22,119 nt of DNA from a virus: IMG/VR virus record IMGVR_UViG_3300046002_007999, positions 1 to 22,119 of that record; one strand, given 5' to 3'. The notes under the pieces were generated by a model. It ran no database searches, was not told the DNA's origin, and saw only the letters and a program-made list of their open reading frames with translations. The translations under genes and the position numbers were made by a program. Below, one piece after another: positions 1-5,971 of the stretch (position 1 is the stretch's first letter; the number at the start of each line of letters is the position of its first letter).

Positions 1-281
1 TTAATATTACCTAATTCAATAGGGGTATATTTACGTAAAAATTCATCATGGTTACCTGAAATCCAAATAATTTCTTTATCTTTAGATAATTTAAGTAAAC
101 GACGAATTACTCTAGTATGTTGGTAAGAAAATTTCTTATATTTTTGAAATAACCATCCATCAATAATATCACCAACTAAAATGTAACGAAGATAAGATTC
201 ATCTTTTAATAATTCTAAAATCTCATCCGTTTTACAACCTTTAGATCCGATATGCAAATCAGATATTACTAATGTTTTCAT
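1..281 (-). CDS. Metallophosphoesterase (calcineurin-like, LpxH-like), 3' end cut by window edge
   Basis: The first 93 residues are present, beginning at an ATG at 279-281; the C-terminal part lies beyond base 1. Visible calcineurin-like motifs are D8-x-H10 (ISDLHIG), the GD motif with D38 and D41 (VGDIIDGW) and GNHDE at 76-80. These are the metal-binding blocks of binuclear metallophosphoesterases. The GNHDEFLRKY stretch and spacing resemble UDP-2,3-diacylglucosamine pyrophosphatase-like proteins of Bacteroidota more than phage serine/threonine phosphatases or Mre11/SbcD nucleases, but the truncated C-terminus prevents a firm choice. The start is 2 nt downstream of the stop of the preceding gene, so it is co-transcribed with it. 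Confidence 0.85.
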   Translation of the reverse strand, partial: MKTLVISDLHIGSKGCKTDEILELLKDESYLRYILVGDIIDGWLFQKYKKFSYQHTRVIRRLLKLSKDKEIIWISGNHDEFLRKYTPIELGNI

Positions 282-283
282 AA

Positions 284-544
284 TTAAAATCTAGCTAAAG
301 GGTCTGTTTTTGGAACTGTCATTTCGGGTTCGTTCTTAGAGTTTAATACTTTCATAGCAGGTATTACCTCAACCTTCACACCCTTAATATTAAATGAACC
401 ACCTTGTTGTAAAAGTTTTTTAAACAACGTTTCGTGGTTCGGAGACCAAGTCTCACTTGCCATTATCACTGTTTGTTTATCAACATCTACGTTATCGAAT
501 TTAACGATAACACCTTTTCTAATTGATTGTGGTTTAATTGCCAT
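284..544 (-). CDS. Unknown small protein, 86 aa
   Basis: I do not recognise this protein. It is 86 aa, soluble and mixed in charge, with no signal peptide or membrane segment. The N-terminal half looks like alternating beta strands (residues 10-30), followed by a helix around HETLFKKLLQQGG and another strand pair (FNIKGVKVEVIPAMKVL), then a proline-rich tail. It sits between the 34-aa membrane peptide gene and the metallophosphoesterase, with a 2-nt gap to the latter, so all are probably one transcription unit. ATG 542-544 has an A-rich upstream region (AAATAAGAAAAATT) and no Shine-Dalgarno sequence. Confidence 0.75.
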   Translation of the reverse strand: MAIKPQSIRKGVIVKFDNVDVDKQTVIMASETWSPNHETLFKKLLQQGGSFNIKGVKVEVIPAMKVLNSKNEPEMTVPKTDPLARF

Positions 545-552
545 AATTTTTC

Positions 553-657
553 TTATTTAAAAATCCCAAAAAATACTAATGCTATTGCTATTGCTCCTAC
601 CAGCAATATCTCAAATATTGCTCTTACTTCCTCTGGAAGTTGTTTATACTTTTTCAT
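553..657 (-). CDS. Small single-pass membrane peptide, 34 aa
   Basis: This short ORF fills the gap between its neighbours. It encodes a charged N-terminus (MKKYKQLPEEVRAIFEI) followed by one hydrophobic segment at about residues 18-33 (ILLVGAIAIALVFFGIF) ending in a lysine. Its ATG at 655-657 lies inside the last codons of the DUF2452 gene, a 14-nt overlap typical of translational coupling. Function is unknown. Small single-span peptides in phages are often lysis or inner-membrane proteins, but nothing here identifies a role. The call rests on ORF placement, A-rich start context (GTGAAAAATG) and the clean hydrophobic segment. Confidence 0.55.
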   Translation of the reverse strand: MKKYKQLPEEVRAIFEILLVGAIAIALVFFGIFK

Positions 658-1057
658 TTTTTACTCTTACCCATTTATTATCTGATTCTAATCTAGCTGA
701 ACCAACATATTTAACATTCCATTCACTTGGTTTTATTAACGAAAGAAATACATCGCCATTATTTTTCTCATACAAATAATATGTTTCCCCAATTACCGGT
801 ATAAAACTACAATTAGCTAAATATACAAATTCATTCCAGTTAACCTCATCAATTAATTCCTTAAATTCGTCTTTAATTTCATTAAATTTTTTAGTAAAGA
901 TTTTATTAACTTTTCCCACTTGTGCCTGTTTCCATCCACCCACGTTATCCATTTTGATAACCGGTGCTCCCAAGTCAGTTCCATATGTTAATGTTTTAGC
1001 ATAGTAACCTTTTTCCTCGCTCCAAACAGCCAAATCTGGTTTTTTGTCTTTACTCAT
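644..1057 (-). CDS. DUF2452 (C1orf50-like) protein
   Basis: A 137-aa protein whose C-terminal half carries the pattern I associate with DUF2452, the family of human C1orf50 and bacterial homologues. A helical region (about 50-75, KVNKIFTKKFNEIKDEFKEL) precedes a conserved block at 85-129 containing FIPVIGETYYLY, a glycine turn, FLSLIKPSEW, then a YVGSARL stretch and a terminal DNKW motif. The family has no established biochemical function that I know of. The gene begins 2 nt after the stop of the upstream 95-aa gene and overlaps the next small ORF, so it lies inside an operon. The family assignment is from memory of the motif pattern, not a search. Confidence 0.7.
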   Translation of the reverse strand: MSKDKKPDLAVWSEEKGYYAKTLTYGTDLGAPVIKMDNVGGWKQAQVGKVNKIFTKKFNEIKDEFKELIDEVNWNEFVYLANCSFIPVIGETYYLYEKNNGDVFLSLIKPSEWNVKYVGSARLESDNKWVRVKNEKV

Positions 1058-1059
1058 TT

Positions 1060-1347
1060 TTACTTATTATATTCTTCCCAATTACTATATGTTAACCCCC
1101 ATTGTAAATTAAACCATGACATTTCACGTTCGGCGGCTTTAGCATACATTCTTAAATTTTTCATAAGGTATTTTTTACCCCATTTTTTAAATTCTTCTGC
1201 TTGTTCAACAGTCATTGTATATTCTTGAAACCAGTTTTCTTTACCTAAAACATCATCATACGTTACTTGGTGTCCTGCAATAATAAACATTTGGTTAATC
1301 AAGTCAATTACTGCTTGTTCGCGTTTTTGTTCTATATTTAATCTCAT
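1060..1347 (-). CDS. Conserved-type phage protein, 95 aa, unknown
   Basis: A 95-aa soluble, helical protein rich in Glu, Lys, Trp and Tyr. The N-terminus (NIEQKREQAVIDLINQMF) looks like an amphipathic helix; the C-terminus (MSWFNLQWGLTYSNWEEYNK) is rich in aromatics. It resembles short hypothetical proteins found in large T4-like phages of aquatic bacteria, but no function is known to me. It lies 44 nt downstream of the peroxiredoxin stop and 2 nt upstream of the DUF2452 gene. Only a weak TATATACA box precedes ATG 1345-1347, so read-through from the peroxiredoxin promoter is the simplest explanation for expression. Confidence 0.8.
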   Translation of the reverse strand: MRLNIEQKREQAVIDLINQMFIIAGHQVTYDDVLGKENWFQEYTMTVEQAEEFKKWGKKYLMKNLRMYAKAAEREMSWFNLQWGLTYSNWEEYNK

Positions 1348-1391
1348 TTTTGTATATACGGATTAAGGTGTGTGGTATGGCTGTGCAAGCT

Positions 1392-2003
1392 TTAGATATT
1401 TTTTAAATAATTAATTAAACTTCCTATATCTTCTTTTATTGCTTCTGCACCATTTTTCCAATTGGCAGGACACACTTCACCTACGGTTTGTACATGTGTA
1501 TACGCGTCTATTAAACGCAAATACTCATTTATGTTACGACCTAACGCCATGTGATTTACGCTTTCATGAAACACTATACCATCTTCGTCAATCAAATAAG
1601 TTGCTCTATAAGTTACGTTATCTCCCATACTATCATCATTTTCATTAAAATCTAGAATATCTAGTTCAAATGCTAATGATCTAAGTGAATCGGATAAAAT
1701 TGGGTAAGTAACACCTTCAATACCACCTTTATCTTTTGGTGTACGAAGCCATGCTTGGTGTACTTCTACACTATCACAACTTGCTCCAATTACCATTGTA
1801 TTACGAGCTTCAAATTCGGATAGTGCTGCTTGAAAAGCATGTAGTTCGGTTGGGCAAACAAATGTAAAATCTTTTGGATACCAAAATAATAATATTTTTT
1901 TACCTTGTTTTTTAGCTTCATCAAGAATATCAATTCGCTCGTCACCAATATAATTTACTGCTTTTAGATATGATTCGGGAAATAATTTGTTTACGTAACT
2001 CAT
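1392..2003 (-). CDS. 2-Cys peroxiredoxin (AhpC/TSA family)
   Basis: A full-length 203-aa typical 2-Cys peroxiredoxin, which reduces hydrogen peroxide and organic peroxides through a cysteine sulfenic acid. The peroxidatic motif is P43-x3-T47-x2-C50-P-T-E53, and R133 (TYRATYL) is the likely third catalytic-pocket residue. The resolving cysteine is C178 in GEVCPANW. A glycine-containing loop (DKGGIEGVTYPILSD) is present, but the C-terminus (LINYLKNI) lacks the YF motif that makes eukaryotic enzymes prone to over-oxidation. No peroxiredoxin reductase (AhpF or thioredoxin) is seen nearby, so host reductants are probably used. The gene has its own promoter-like element just upstream (2017-2049), implying separate control. 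Confidence 0.96.
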   Translation of the reverse strand: MSYVNKLFPESYLKAVNYIGDERIDILDEAKKQGKKILLFWYPKDFTFVCPTELHAFQAALSEFEARNTMVIGASCDSVEVHQAWLRTPKDKGGIEGVTYPILSDSLRSLAFELDILDFNENDDSMGDNVTYRATYLIDEDGIVFHESVNHMALGRNINEYLRLIDAYTHVQTVGEVCPANWKNGAEAIKEDIGSLINYLKNI

Positions 2004-2016
2004 GTTTTTTATTTAA

Positions 2017-2049
2017 CGGAATATACAAATAATTTTTTAATTACCCAAG
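2017..2049 (-). promoter_or_regulatory. Phage promoter (Bacteroidota-type) for the peroxiredoxin gene
   Basis: On the minus strand a -33 CTTGG (2049-2045) is separated by exactly 19 nt from a -7 TATATTCCG (2025-2017). ATG is about 22 nt downstream of the first T of the -7 box, leaving a leader of roughly 10 nt (TTAAATAAAAAAC). Spacing and sequence match the other promoters of this window, although the -7 box is one base short of TATATT(T/C)ACG. Confidence 0.6.
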
Positions 2050-2050
2050 T

Positions 2051-3082
2051 TTATTTTAAAAGGAAATATGACCAATGATTCCATAATATTTCCTCGGTAG
2101 TTCTTTCTACTTGAGTAAGTAATTTTTTATTATGATAAATTTCTATTCTCCATGATTTTATATTACCCTGATCAAATGACCAATAATATAAAGGACCAGC
2201 TCCAATTTCATTAGATACTACTAAGTTATCATCTGTATAAATTTTAACATCAATTTTTTCATTTTTAATACTATTAGGGATAACAAAATATATTTTATCT
2301 CCATTTTTTTCCGTAACAATATCTGGTTCAATTGTGAATTTGCTTTCTAAACCAGGTATTTGAATATTACCTAATGAAGATATACCTAACCATTCACTTG
2401 TAAATAAATCTCTAGGTCTAGTGTTTACCATAATACCATTTGGAGATGGGTTATATAAAAATTTAGATGCAACAAATCCCTCTAATGAATAAGCATTAAC
2501 TTTTTTACCTACTTCTAAGTATTCTTCAGGTGTTGTAATTGTATCTAATGATGTATTAAAGAAATCTATATTACCTCCAAATATTGATGTTACTGGAACT
2601 ATAAGATTAGATTGGTTTTCAATCATAAACCAATAATCTTTTTGATCAAATTGATATTTAGTAAGTTCAGATTCTAATATTTTATGGTCTTCACTGTTTA
2701 AAAATGTATCACATTCAACATATAAAAAATGAGTATAATGTTTATTTTTTAGTAACCATAAAGCATTTTTTAAATTCATTAATATAGAATATGAATGTGC
2801 TCCTAATTTATTACCATTATTTGTTTGATATGTTATTTTATCATCAGCATAGAATATAGCTAATGAGGATGGTTCTGGGAATTTTAAAGTATAATTTTCA
2901 TCTGAGTAGATAAAATATTTACTTACTTGTTGTAATTCTGTACTTACAGGTGTATGTGAAGTTAAACATACATCATAACCATGTCGTTTAAAACTTTCAA
3001 TTGTTAAGCTAACTAAAGCTGAATCTAAATGGTTTTGTGGATAACTACCTACAATAACACATATATTATTTTTGTTTATCAT
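2051..3082 (-). CDS. Probable GT-A-type glycosyltransferase with C-terminal beta domain
   Basis: A 343-aa protein. The N-terminus (NNICVIVGSYPQ) starts a nucleotide-sugar-binding Rossmann-like fold, and YVECDTFLNSED at 121-132 has the position and look of a GT-A DxD-type metal/nucleotide-sugar motif at the end of a hydrophobic strand. The C-terminal third (about 255-343) is predicted to be beta-rich with many alternating hydrophobic residues and Trp, possibly an added sandwich domain. The exact family is not clear; acceptor and sugar are unknown. ATG 3080-3082 lies inside the 58-aa gene upstream (17-nt overlap), so the two are coupled, and with the GT2 gene before them they form a three-gene unit. 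Confidence 0.65.
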   Translation of the reverse strand: MINKNNICVIVGSYPQNHLDSALVSLTIESFKRHGYDVCLTSHTPVSTELQQVSKYFIYSDENYTLKFPEPSSLAIFYADDKITYQTNNGNKLGAHSYSILMNLKNALWLLKNKHYTHFLYVECDTFLNSEDHKILESELTKYQFDQKDYWFMIENQSNLIVPVTSIFGGNIDFFNTSLDTITTPEEYLEVGKKVNAYSLEGFVASKFLYNPSPNGIMVNTRPRDLFTSEWLGISSLGNIQIPGLESKFTIEPDIVTEKNGDKIYFVIPNSIKNEKIDVKIYTDDNLVVSNEIGAGPLYYWSFDQGNIKSWRIEIYHNKKLLTQVERTTEEILWNHWSYFLLK

Positions 3083-3242
3083 ATTCTTCGTTGCATTTTA
3101 CGTATGCTAATATAAAATGGTCATATGGATTAGCATTTGGGTTTGTAACTTTATAAGTTAATATTGTTTCCATCATTTTATTATAAAACCCCTTTTGATG
3201 AGCTTTATGAAGTAATTCTTCTATAATTTCTTCATTTGTCAT
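3066..3242 (-). CDS. Small protein between two glycosyltransferases, 58 aa
   Basis: This 58-aa ORF (MTNEEIIEELLHKAH at the start, NEEYDKQK at the end) fills what would otherwise be a 156-nt gap. Its ATG overlaps the stop of the upstream GT2 gene as ATGA, and its 3' end overlaps the next gene start by 17 nt, strong signs of genuine coupled translation. It looks all-helical and acidic at its N-terminus, with no membrane segment. Function is unknown; position suggests an accessory to the flanking glycosyltransferases, which is inference only. Confidence 0.75.
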   Translation of the reverse strand: MTNEEIIEELLHKAHQKGFYNKMMETILTYKVTNPNANPYDHFILAYVKCNEEYDKQK

Positions 3243-4351
3243 ATTGCTGTAATAAAATAAACTTCATAACCACCTACTAACCAACCATAACCTCCAAATG
3301 AATTATTAATTTTTAAATGGACTTCATCATAATCTAAATTTTCTCTTTGATCTAACTTAAATTTAATAAATGTTCCTTTATTTGTTTGATCTAAAATTAA
3401 TTTAATATTATCTAATTCATTTAAAGTTTTTTCATTAATATGAACTATAACTTCATCAAATATTTCTTGTGTATTATAATCAAAATATAAATCGTAATCA
3501 AAAAATAATTCTTTTAATAATTGTCTTTCATATGGTTTAATATCTTGTTTAATATAAAGTATTTTTTTACGACCTTTATTAATATTAAATTCTCCTAAAG
3601 CAAAATCGCGTGCTTGTTTAGTAATAGGTAAATAATATAATGAACATGAAACTTTATCAGGATTATTTAAATAAGGAAATTTTGATTCAATAAATAAACG
3701 TTCATTTTCAATATCAGCATATTGTTCAGCTGTACGCCCTGGTTCTCTTGAAAATGTATCTTGAGAATAATAGTATTTATATAACACTCTAGGTAAATAT
3801 AACCATTTACCTTTAGTTTCAACATGACGAACTATATTTGTATCATTTTGATACCATTTTAATATACCGTTATCAAATTCATCAATTATATTTCTCCAAG
3901 CACGTCCCATTGGAGTATAATTAAATGTAGGTGAGTTTTCAAAATCATATGTACCACCACCTTGGATTTCAATCCAATTACCATTAGCATCTACAGTATG
4001 AGATAAACAACTAATACCTGCTACTTCTGGGTGTTTTAAAAAGAAATGATTATAAATTTCTATAATTTTAGGATAAGCATAATCATCACTATCAAATTGA
4101 ATTATTATATCTCCTGTACATCCACGTTGTGGGTTATAAAAACATTCTTTTTTACGGGACTGGTTATAATATTTTACTCTAGGATCTTTAGCACAAATTT
4201 CTCTTAATATTTCCTCAGCATTATTATAATCTGAAAAATCGTCTGTAACAATCCATTCCCAATCAGTATGGGTTTGATCTAGAATTTGTTGGTATAAATT
4301 TTCAACTAAATGACTTCTTCTATAAAATGATGTGCTAATGCTAAATTTCAT
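3239..4351 (-). CDS. Family 2 glycosyltransferase (GT-A fold)
   Basis: A 370-aa protein with a canonical N-terminal GT2 domain. KFSISTSFYRR opens the first strand, WEWIVTDDFSD (32-41) is the nucleotide-binding aspartate region, and IIIQFDSDDYAYP has the DSDD metal/sugar-nucleotide motif at 87-90. The domain runs to about residue 230; the remaining 140 residues are not recognised and may form an acceptor-binding region. It would transfer a sugar from an activated nucleotide donor, with acceptor unknown. It is the first gene of a three-gene unit with the 58-aa ORF and the GT-A-like protein, preceded by an ATATTTATAA element. Confidence 0.88.
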   Translation of the reverse strand: MKFSISTSFYRRSHLVENLYQQILDQTHTDWEWIVTDDFSDYNNAEEILREICAKDPRVKYYNQSRKKECFYNPQRGCTGDIIIQFDSDDYAYPKIIEIYNHFFLKHPEVAGISCLSHTVDANGNWIEIQGGGTYDFENSPTFNYTPMGRAWRNIIDEFDNGILKWYQNDTNIVRHVETKGKWLYLPRVLYKYYYSQDTFSREPGRTAEQYADIENERLFIESKFPYLNNPDKVSCSLYYLPITKQARDFALGEFNINKGRKKILYIKQDIKPYERQLLKELFFDYDLYFDYNTQEIFDEVIVHINEKTLNELDNIKLILDQTNKGTFIKFKLDQRENLDYDEVHLKINNSFGGYGWLVGGYEVYFITAI

Positions 4352-4367
4352 TTAAATAACTACTGGG

Positions 4368-4385
4368 TTTATAAATATGTTTAAA
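4368..4385 (-). promoter_or_regulatory. Possible promoter element, ATATTTATAA type
   Basis: The minus strand reads TTTAAACATATTTATAAA about 27 nt before the GT2 start at 4351. A nearly identical block occurs before the gene starting at 6877. It sits at the distance of the main -7 boxes but no TTTGG is found 19 nt upstream, so it may be a weak or differently regulated promoter. Confidence 0.4.
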
Positions 4386-4386
4386 T

Positions 4387-4686
4387 TTAGTCTAAGAAAT
4401 GTCTTTCGTGAGGTCTTAACACTGCTTCGCGTCTTGGGTGTTGAGCTGAGTAGATTATTTTACATGTATTTTCTTTAGGTGCTACTTTATTAGTACCATA
4501 GTAATAAACACTACCATCATATGGTTGGTGATCATCACCTACACCAAATCTACGTTCAGTATCATAACTTCTAAATTCGTTAGGTGTAACCCTATACCAT
4601 TTTCCGTTAGGTAATTTCACCTCAAGACATTTCTGTGTAGGGAAATCATAATGTAATTTACCTGTAAATCCTTTTTTCTCTGCCAT
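4387..4686 (-). CDS. Unknown protein, 99 aa
   Basis: Not recognised. The 99-aa protein is basic and rich in Tyr, His and Arg, with a beta-rich centre (KCLEVKLPNGKWYRVTPNEF; KVAPKENTCKIIYSAQHP) and a positively charged end (RREAVLRPHERHFLD). No signal peptide, membrane segment or metal-binding cluster stands out; the single pair of cysteines is widely spaced. It starts 2 nt after the stop of the 89-aa gene and is the last gene before the GT2 transcription unit. Confidence 0.75.
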   Translation of the reverse strand: MAEKKGFTGKLHYDFPTQKCLEVKLPNGKWYRVTPNEFRSYDTERRFGVGDDHQPYDGSVYYYGTNKVAPKENTCKIIYSAQHPRREAVLRPHERHFLD

Positions 4687-4688
4687 AA

Positions 4689-4958
4689 TTAAAACGGTAA
4701 GTCTTGATCATCATAAGGTGTAACATCCCAAAAATCATTATGCATTTCATAATCAGCTGTATCTTTATTGATAATAATACCCTCAAGATAATAAATCATT
4801 TTTTCAATTTCTTCTTTACTTTCAATTACATTTATTGAAGTACTATTACTAAGTACAATATGTGTATATGATGTTTCAAAAGATATTTCTGAAATAGCTT
4901 TAATGTTAACAAAATGTTTAATTTTATTTCCGTAACCGGTTAATTCTAAAAATTTCAT
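4689..4958 (-). CDS. Small protein with SSB-like acidic C-terminal tip, 89 aa
   Basis: An 89-aa protein. The first 60 residues look like a compact beta-beta-alpha domain (LELTGYGNKIKHFVNIKAI, then THIVLSNSTSINVIESKEEI and a helix), somewhat reminiscent of FlbD-type small domains. The last 25 residues are acidic and apparently flexible, ending in DDQDLPF. That ending closely matches the acidic tip of bacterial single-stranded DNA-binding proteins (DDDIPF type), which docks replication and repair proteins. It may therefore be a DNA-metabolism protein or an SSB-tail mimic; no OB fold is obvious. ATG 4956-4958 overlaps the preceding stop as ATGA. Confidence 0.75.
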   Translation of the reverse strand: MKFLELTGYGNKIKHFVNIKAISEISFETSYTHIVLSNSTSINVIESKEEIEKMIYYLEGIIINKDTADYEMHNDFWDVTPYDDQDLPF

Positions 4959-5089
4959 AATTGGTCGTATTGAATTTTATTAATTAAATCTTCAAGTTTT
5001 ATAATAGCCATGTTATGGTCCATATCTTCCATTAGCATAAGAATCTCCTGGAGTTCATTATACAATGTTTCTTTAGTTTCTGGATCCAT
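4955..5089 (-). CDS. Small acidic helical protein, 44 aa
   Basis: Unrecognised. I choose ATG 5087-5089 (MDPETKETLYNELQEIL) because it comes 1 nt after the stop of the upstream gene and the ORF then ends with an ATGA overlap into the next gene. A longer 68-aa reading from GTG at 5159-5161 would overlap the upstream gene by 71 nt and use a rare start, so it is less likely despite a chance GGAGG before it. The peptide is helical, acidic in the middle (EDMDHN) and could form a small coiled structure. Confidence 0.6.
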   Translation of the reverse strand: MDPETKETLYNELQEILMLMEDMDHNMAIIKLEDLINKIQYDQL

Positions 5090-5090
5090 A

Positions 5091-5318
5091 TTAGTCAAGT
5101 AAAAATCCGTTATTTTCAATTGAATACCAAACACGTTCTTTCCAGAGGTCAACTCGTACACCTCCTAATTCAACATTGCCTCGTAAGGTAGCTGTTCCTA
5201 AAATAACTAAACAATAATCAAGCAAATCATTTGCTTCATCCATGTTCTTAGCTTTCAAAGCTTCATTAGCTTTTCTCCAATAATTTTTGATTGATGTATC
5301 TAGATCTAAATGATTCAT
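5091..5318 (-). CDS. Unknown helical protein, 75 aa
   Basis: A 75-aa protein with two predicted helices in its first half (TSIKNYWRKANEALKAKNMD, then a leucine-rich LLDYCLVILGTATL) and a Trp-containing end (VDLWKERVWYSIENNGFLLD). The AKNMDEANDLLDYCL stretch has the look of a TPR-like helix pair, but it is too short to call. No function is recognised. ATG 5316-5318 is preceded by an A-rich leader ending in AGTTATG, and the gene lies 20 nt downstream of the 115-aa gene in the same direction. Confidence 0.75.
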   Translation of the reverse strand: MNHLDLDTSIKNYWRKANEALKAKNMDEANDLLDYCLVILGTATLRGNVELGGVRVDLWKERVWYSIENNGFLLD

Positions 5319-5338
5319 AACTGTTTTTTTAGGTTTAA

Positions 5339-5686
5339 TTAATTAAGTACGTTTTGATTATCTTTTACAAATGTAAATGCAATGGTTGGATACCAGTAAC
5401 GGTCATCATCCATTTCAAAATCACCAATATCAAGTAATTTAACTTCATAGCCATCAATACGAATATCAAGAGCTCGTTTAATGTCTTCAATTTCTTTGGA
5501 ATTGAAGTTTCCCATTTGGTTTACTCGGAAATACATTCCTTCTTCACTACCAATATGAGCACCTGCTAATACAGGCATACCATCGGTGTGGTCTCTTTCC
5601 ACTTCGATGCCTTTTAAACCTAATAAATGGGCAACTGATCTAATCAGACTTCCATTTTCTTTTTCAAACTTAATTTGTTTGTTCAT
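5339..5686 (-). CDS. Unknown protein, 115 aa, first gene of an operon
   Basis: Not recognised. The 115-aa protein is acidic and probably alpha/beta: an N-terminal helix (GSLIRSVAHLLGLKGIEVE), a glycine-rich turn (AGAHIGSEEGMYFRVNQMG), a helix (SKEIEDIKRALDIRI) and a C-terminal strand region (YEVKLLDIGDFEMD; YPTIAFTFV). No cysteine clusters, membrane segment or signal peptide. It is the first gene behind the strong promoter at 5732-5765 and carries the shared leader AAAATAAAGGTTATG, so it probably heads the five-gene unit down to 4387. Confidence 0.78.
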   Translation of the reverse strand: MNKQIKFEKENGSLIRSVAHLLGLKGIEVERDHTDGMPVLAGAHIGSEEGMYFRVNQMGNFNSKEIEDIKRALDIRIDGYEVKLLDIGDFEMDDDRYWYPTIAFTFVKDNQNVLN

Positions 5687-5731
5687 AACCTTTATTTTTT
5701 ATATTATTAATTTATTTAATTCCTTATTATA

Positions 5732-5765
5732 CGTGAATATACGAACAATCTCTCAGTTCTCCAAA
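5732..5765 (-). promoter_or_regulatory. Phage promoter (Bacteroidota-type) for the 5686-4387 operon
   Basis: The minus strand has TTTGG (5765-5761), a 19-nt spacer ending in GTTCG, and TATATTCACG (5741-5732). The TTTGG lies just before the stop codon of the upstream 46-aa gene. About 45 nt of AT-rich leader lie between the expected transcription start and ATG 5686, longer than for the other promoters. Confidence 0.75.
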
Positions 5766-5893
5766 TCTTTCTTCAGATTTTTGCGAGAATAGTTTTTCTT
5801 TGATTGCTTAGTACGTGTAATCATTTTACGTCGTACTATTTGAGCTACGTGCCTAACACTCAAACCGTCTAATTTTCTATCATCTTTTATCAT
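5753..5893 (-). CDS. Small very basic protein, 46 aa
   Basis: A 46-residue, strongly basic protein (MIKDDRKLDGLSVRHVAQIV, then RRKMITRTKQSKKNYSRKNL and a KKDLEN end). A longer reading from ATG 5954-5956 would translate straight through a terminator hairpin and promoter, so I place the start at ATG 5891-5893. The -7 box of the promoter lies only 12 nt before that ATG, so the message may be leaderless. The charge suggests nucleic-acid or ribosome binding; the REST of the sequence gives no family. It is possible that this is not a protein-coding gene at all but leader sequence. Confidence 0.5.
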   Translation of the reverse strand: MIKDDRKLDGLSVRHVAQIVRRKMITRTKQSKKNYSRKNLKKDLEN

Positions 5894-5895
5894 AC

Positions 5896-5929
5896 CGTAA
5901 ATATACGAAAAAGGGGTGGCAAAGCCACC
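5896..5929 (-). promoter_or_regulatory. Promoter overlapping a terminator, for the 46-aa gene
   Basis: TATATTTACG (5905-5896) on the minus strand exactly matches the -7 box of the other promoters, and CG precedes it as elsewhere. At the expected -33 position stands GGTGG (5929-5925), a 3-of-5 match to TTTGG, inside the terminator stem. The expected transcription start falls at or next to ATG 5893. Confidence 0.5.
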
Positions 5930-5931
5930 CC
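5908..5931 (-). terminator. Intrinsic terminator after the 7346-5972 unit
   Basis: On the minus strand a perfect 8-bp stem GGGGTGGC / GCCACCCC (5931-5924 and 5920-5913) with a TTT loop is followed directly by TTTTT (5912-5908). It stands 40 nt after the stop of the 152-aa gene at 5972. It is by far the most GC-rich stretch of this AT-rich window and the only convincing intrinsic terminator seen. Confidence 0.85.
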
Positions 5932-5971
5932 TGTTGTTCATTTGGAATGATTCCAAATAATATTATTTTTA

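Noticed and set aside
26-35. TATATTTACG on the plus strand near the left edge
   Set aside because: It lies inside the metallophosphoesterase coding sequence, faces away from all genes and has no TTTGG at the proper distance.
579-779. Open frame on the plus strand (66 aa, leucine-rich start)
   Set aside because: It runs opposite to and overlaps the DUF2452 and 34-aa genes, and there is no plus-strand gene context; it looks like an antisense shadow of AT-rich coding sequence.
1351-1381. TATATACA box before the 95-aa gene at 1347
   Set aside because: The -7 match is poor and the sequence 19 nt upstream (GCCA) does not resemble TTTGG, so I did not call a promoter.
1439-1648. Plus-strand open frame inside the peroxiredoxin gene
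   Set aside because: It lies wholly inside a well-supported enzyme gene and encodes no recognisable motif.
4371-4378. TATAAATA read on the plus strand as a T4 late promoter
   Set aside because: It points away from every gene here, and no plus-strand gene follows; I treat the minus-strand reading as the possible element instead.
5090-5161. GTG start giving a 68-aa version of the 44-aa protein
   Set aside because: It would overlap the upstream gene by 71 nt and use a rare start; ATG 5087-5089 sits 1 nt after the upstream stop as is normal here.
5894-5956. Upstream extension of the 46-aa basic gene to ATG 5954-5956
   Set aside because: The extension would translate a terminator stem and a promoter box (residues like NRGGFATPF and SYIYG), so these bases are better explained as regulatory DNA.
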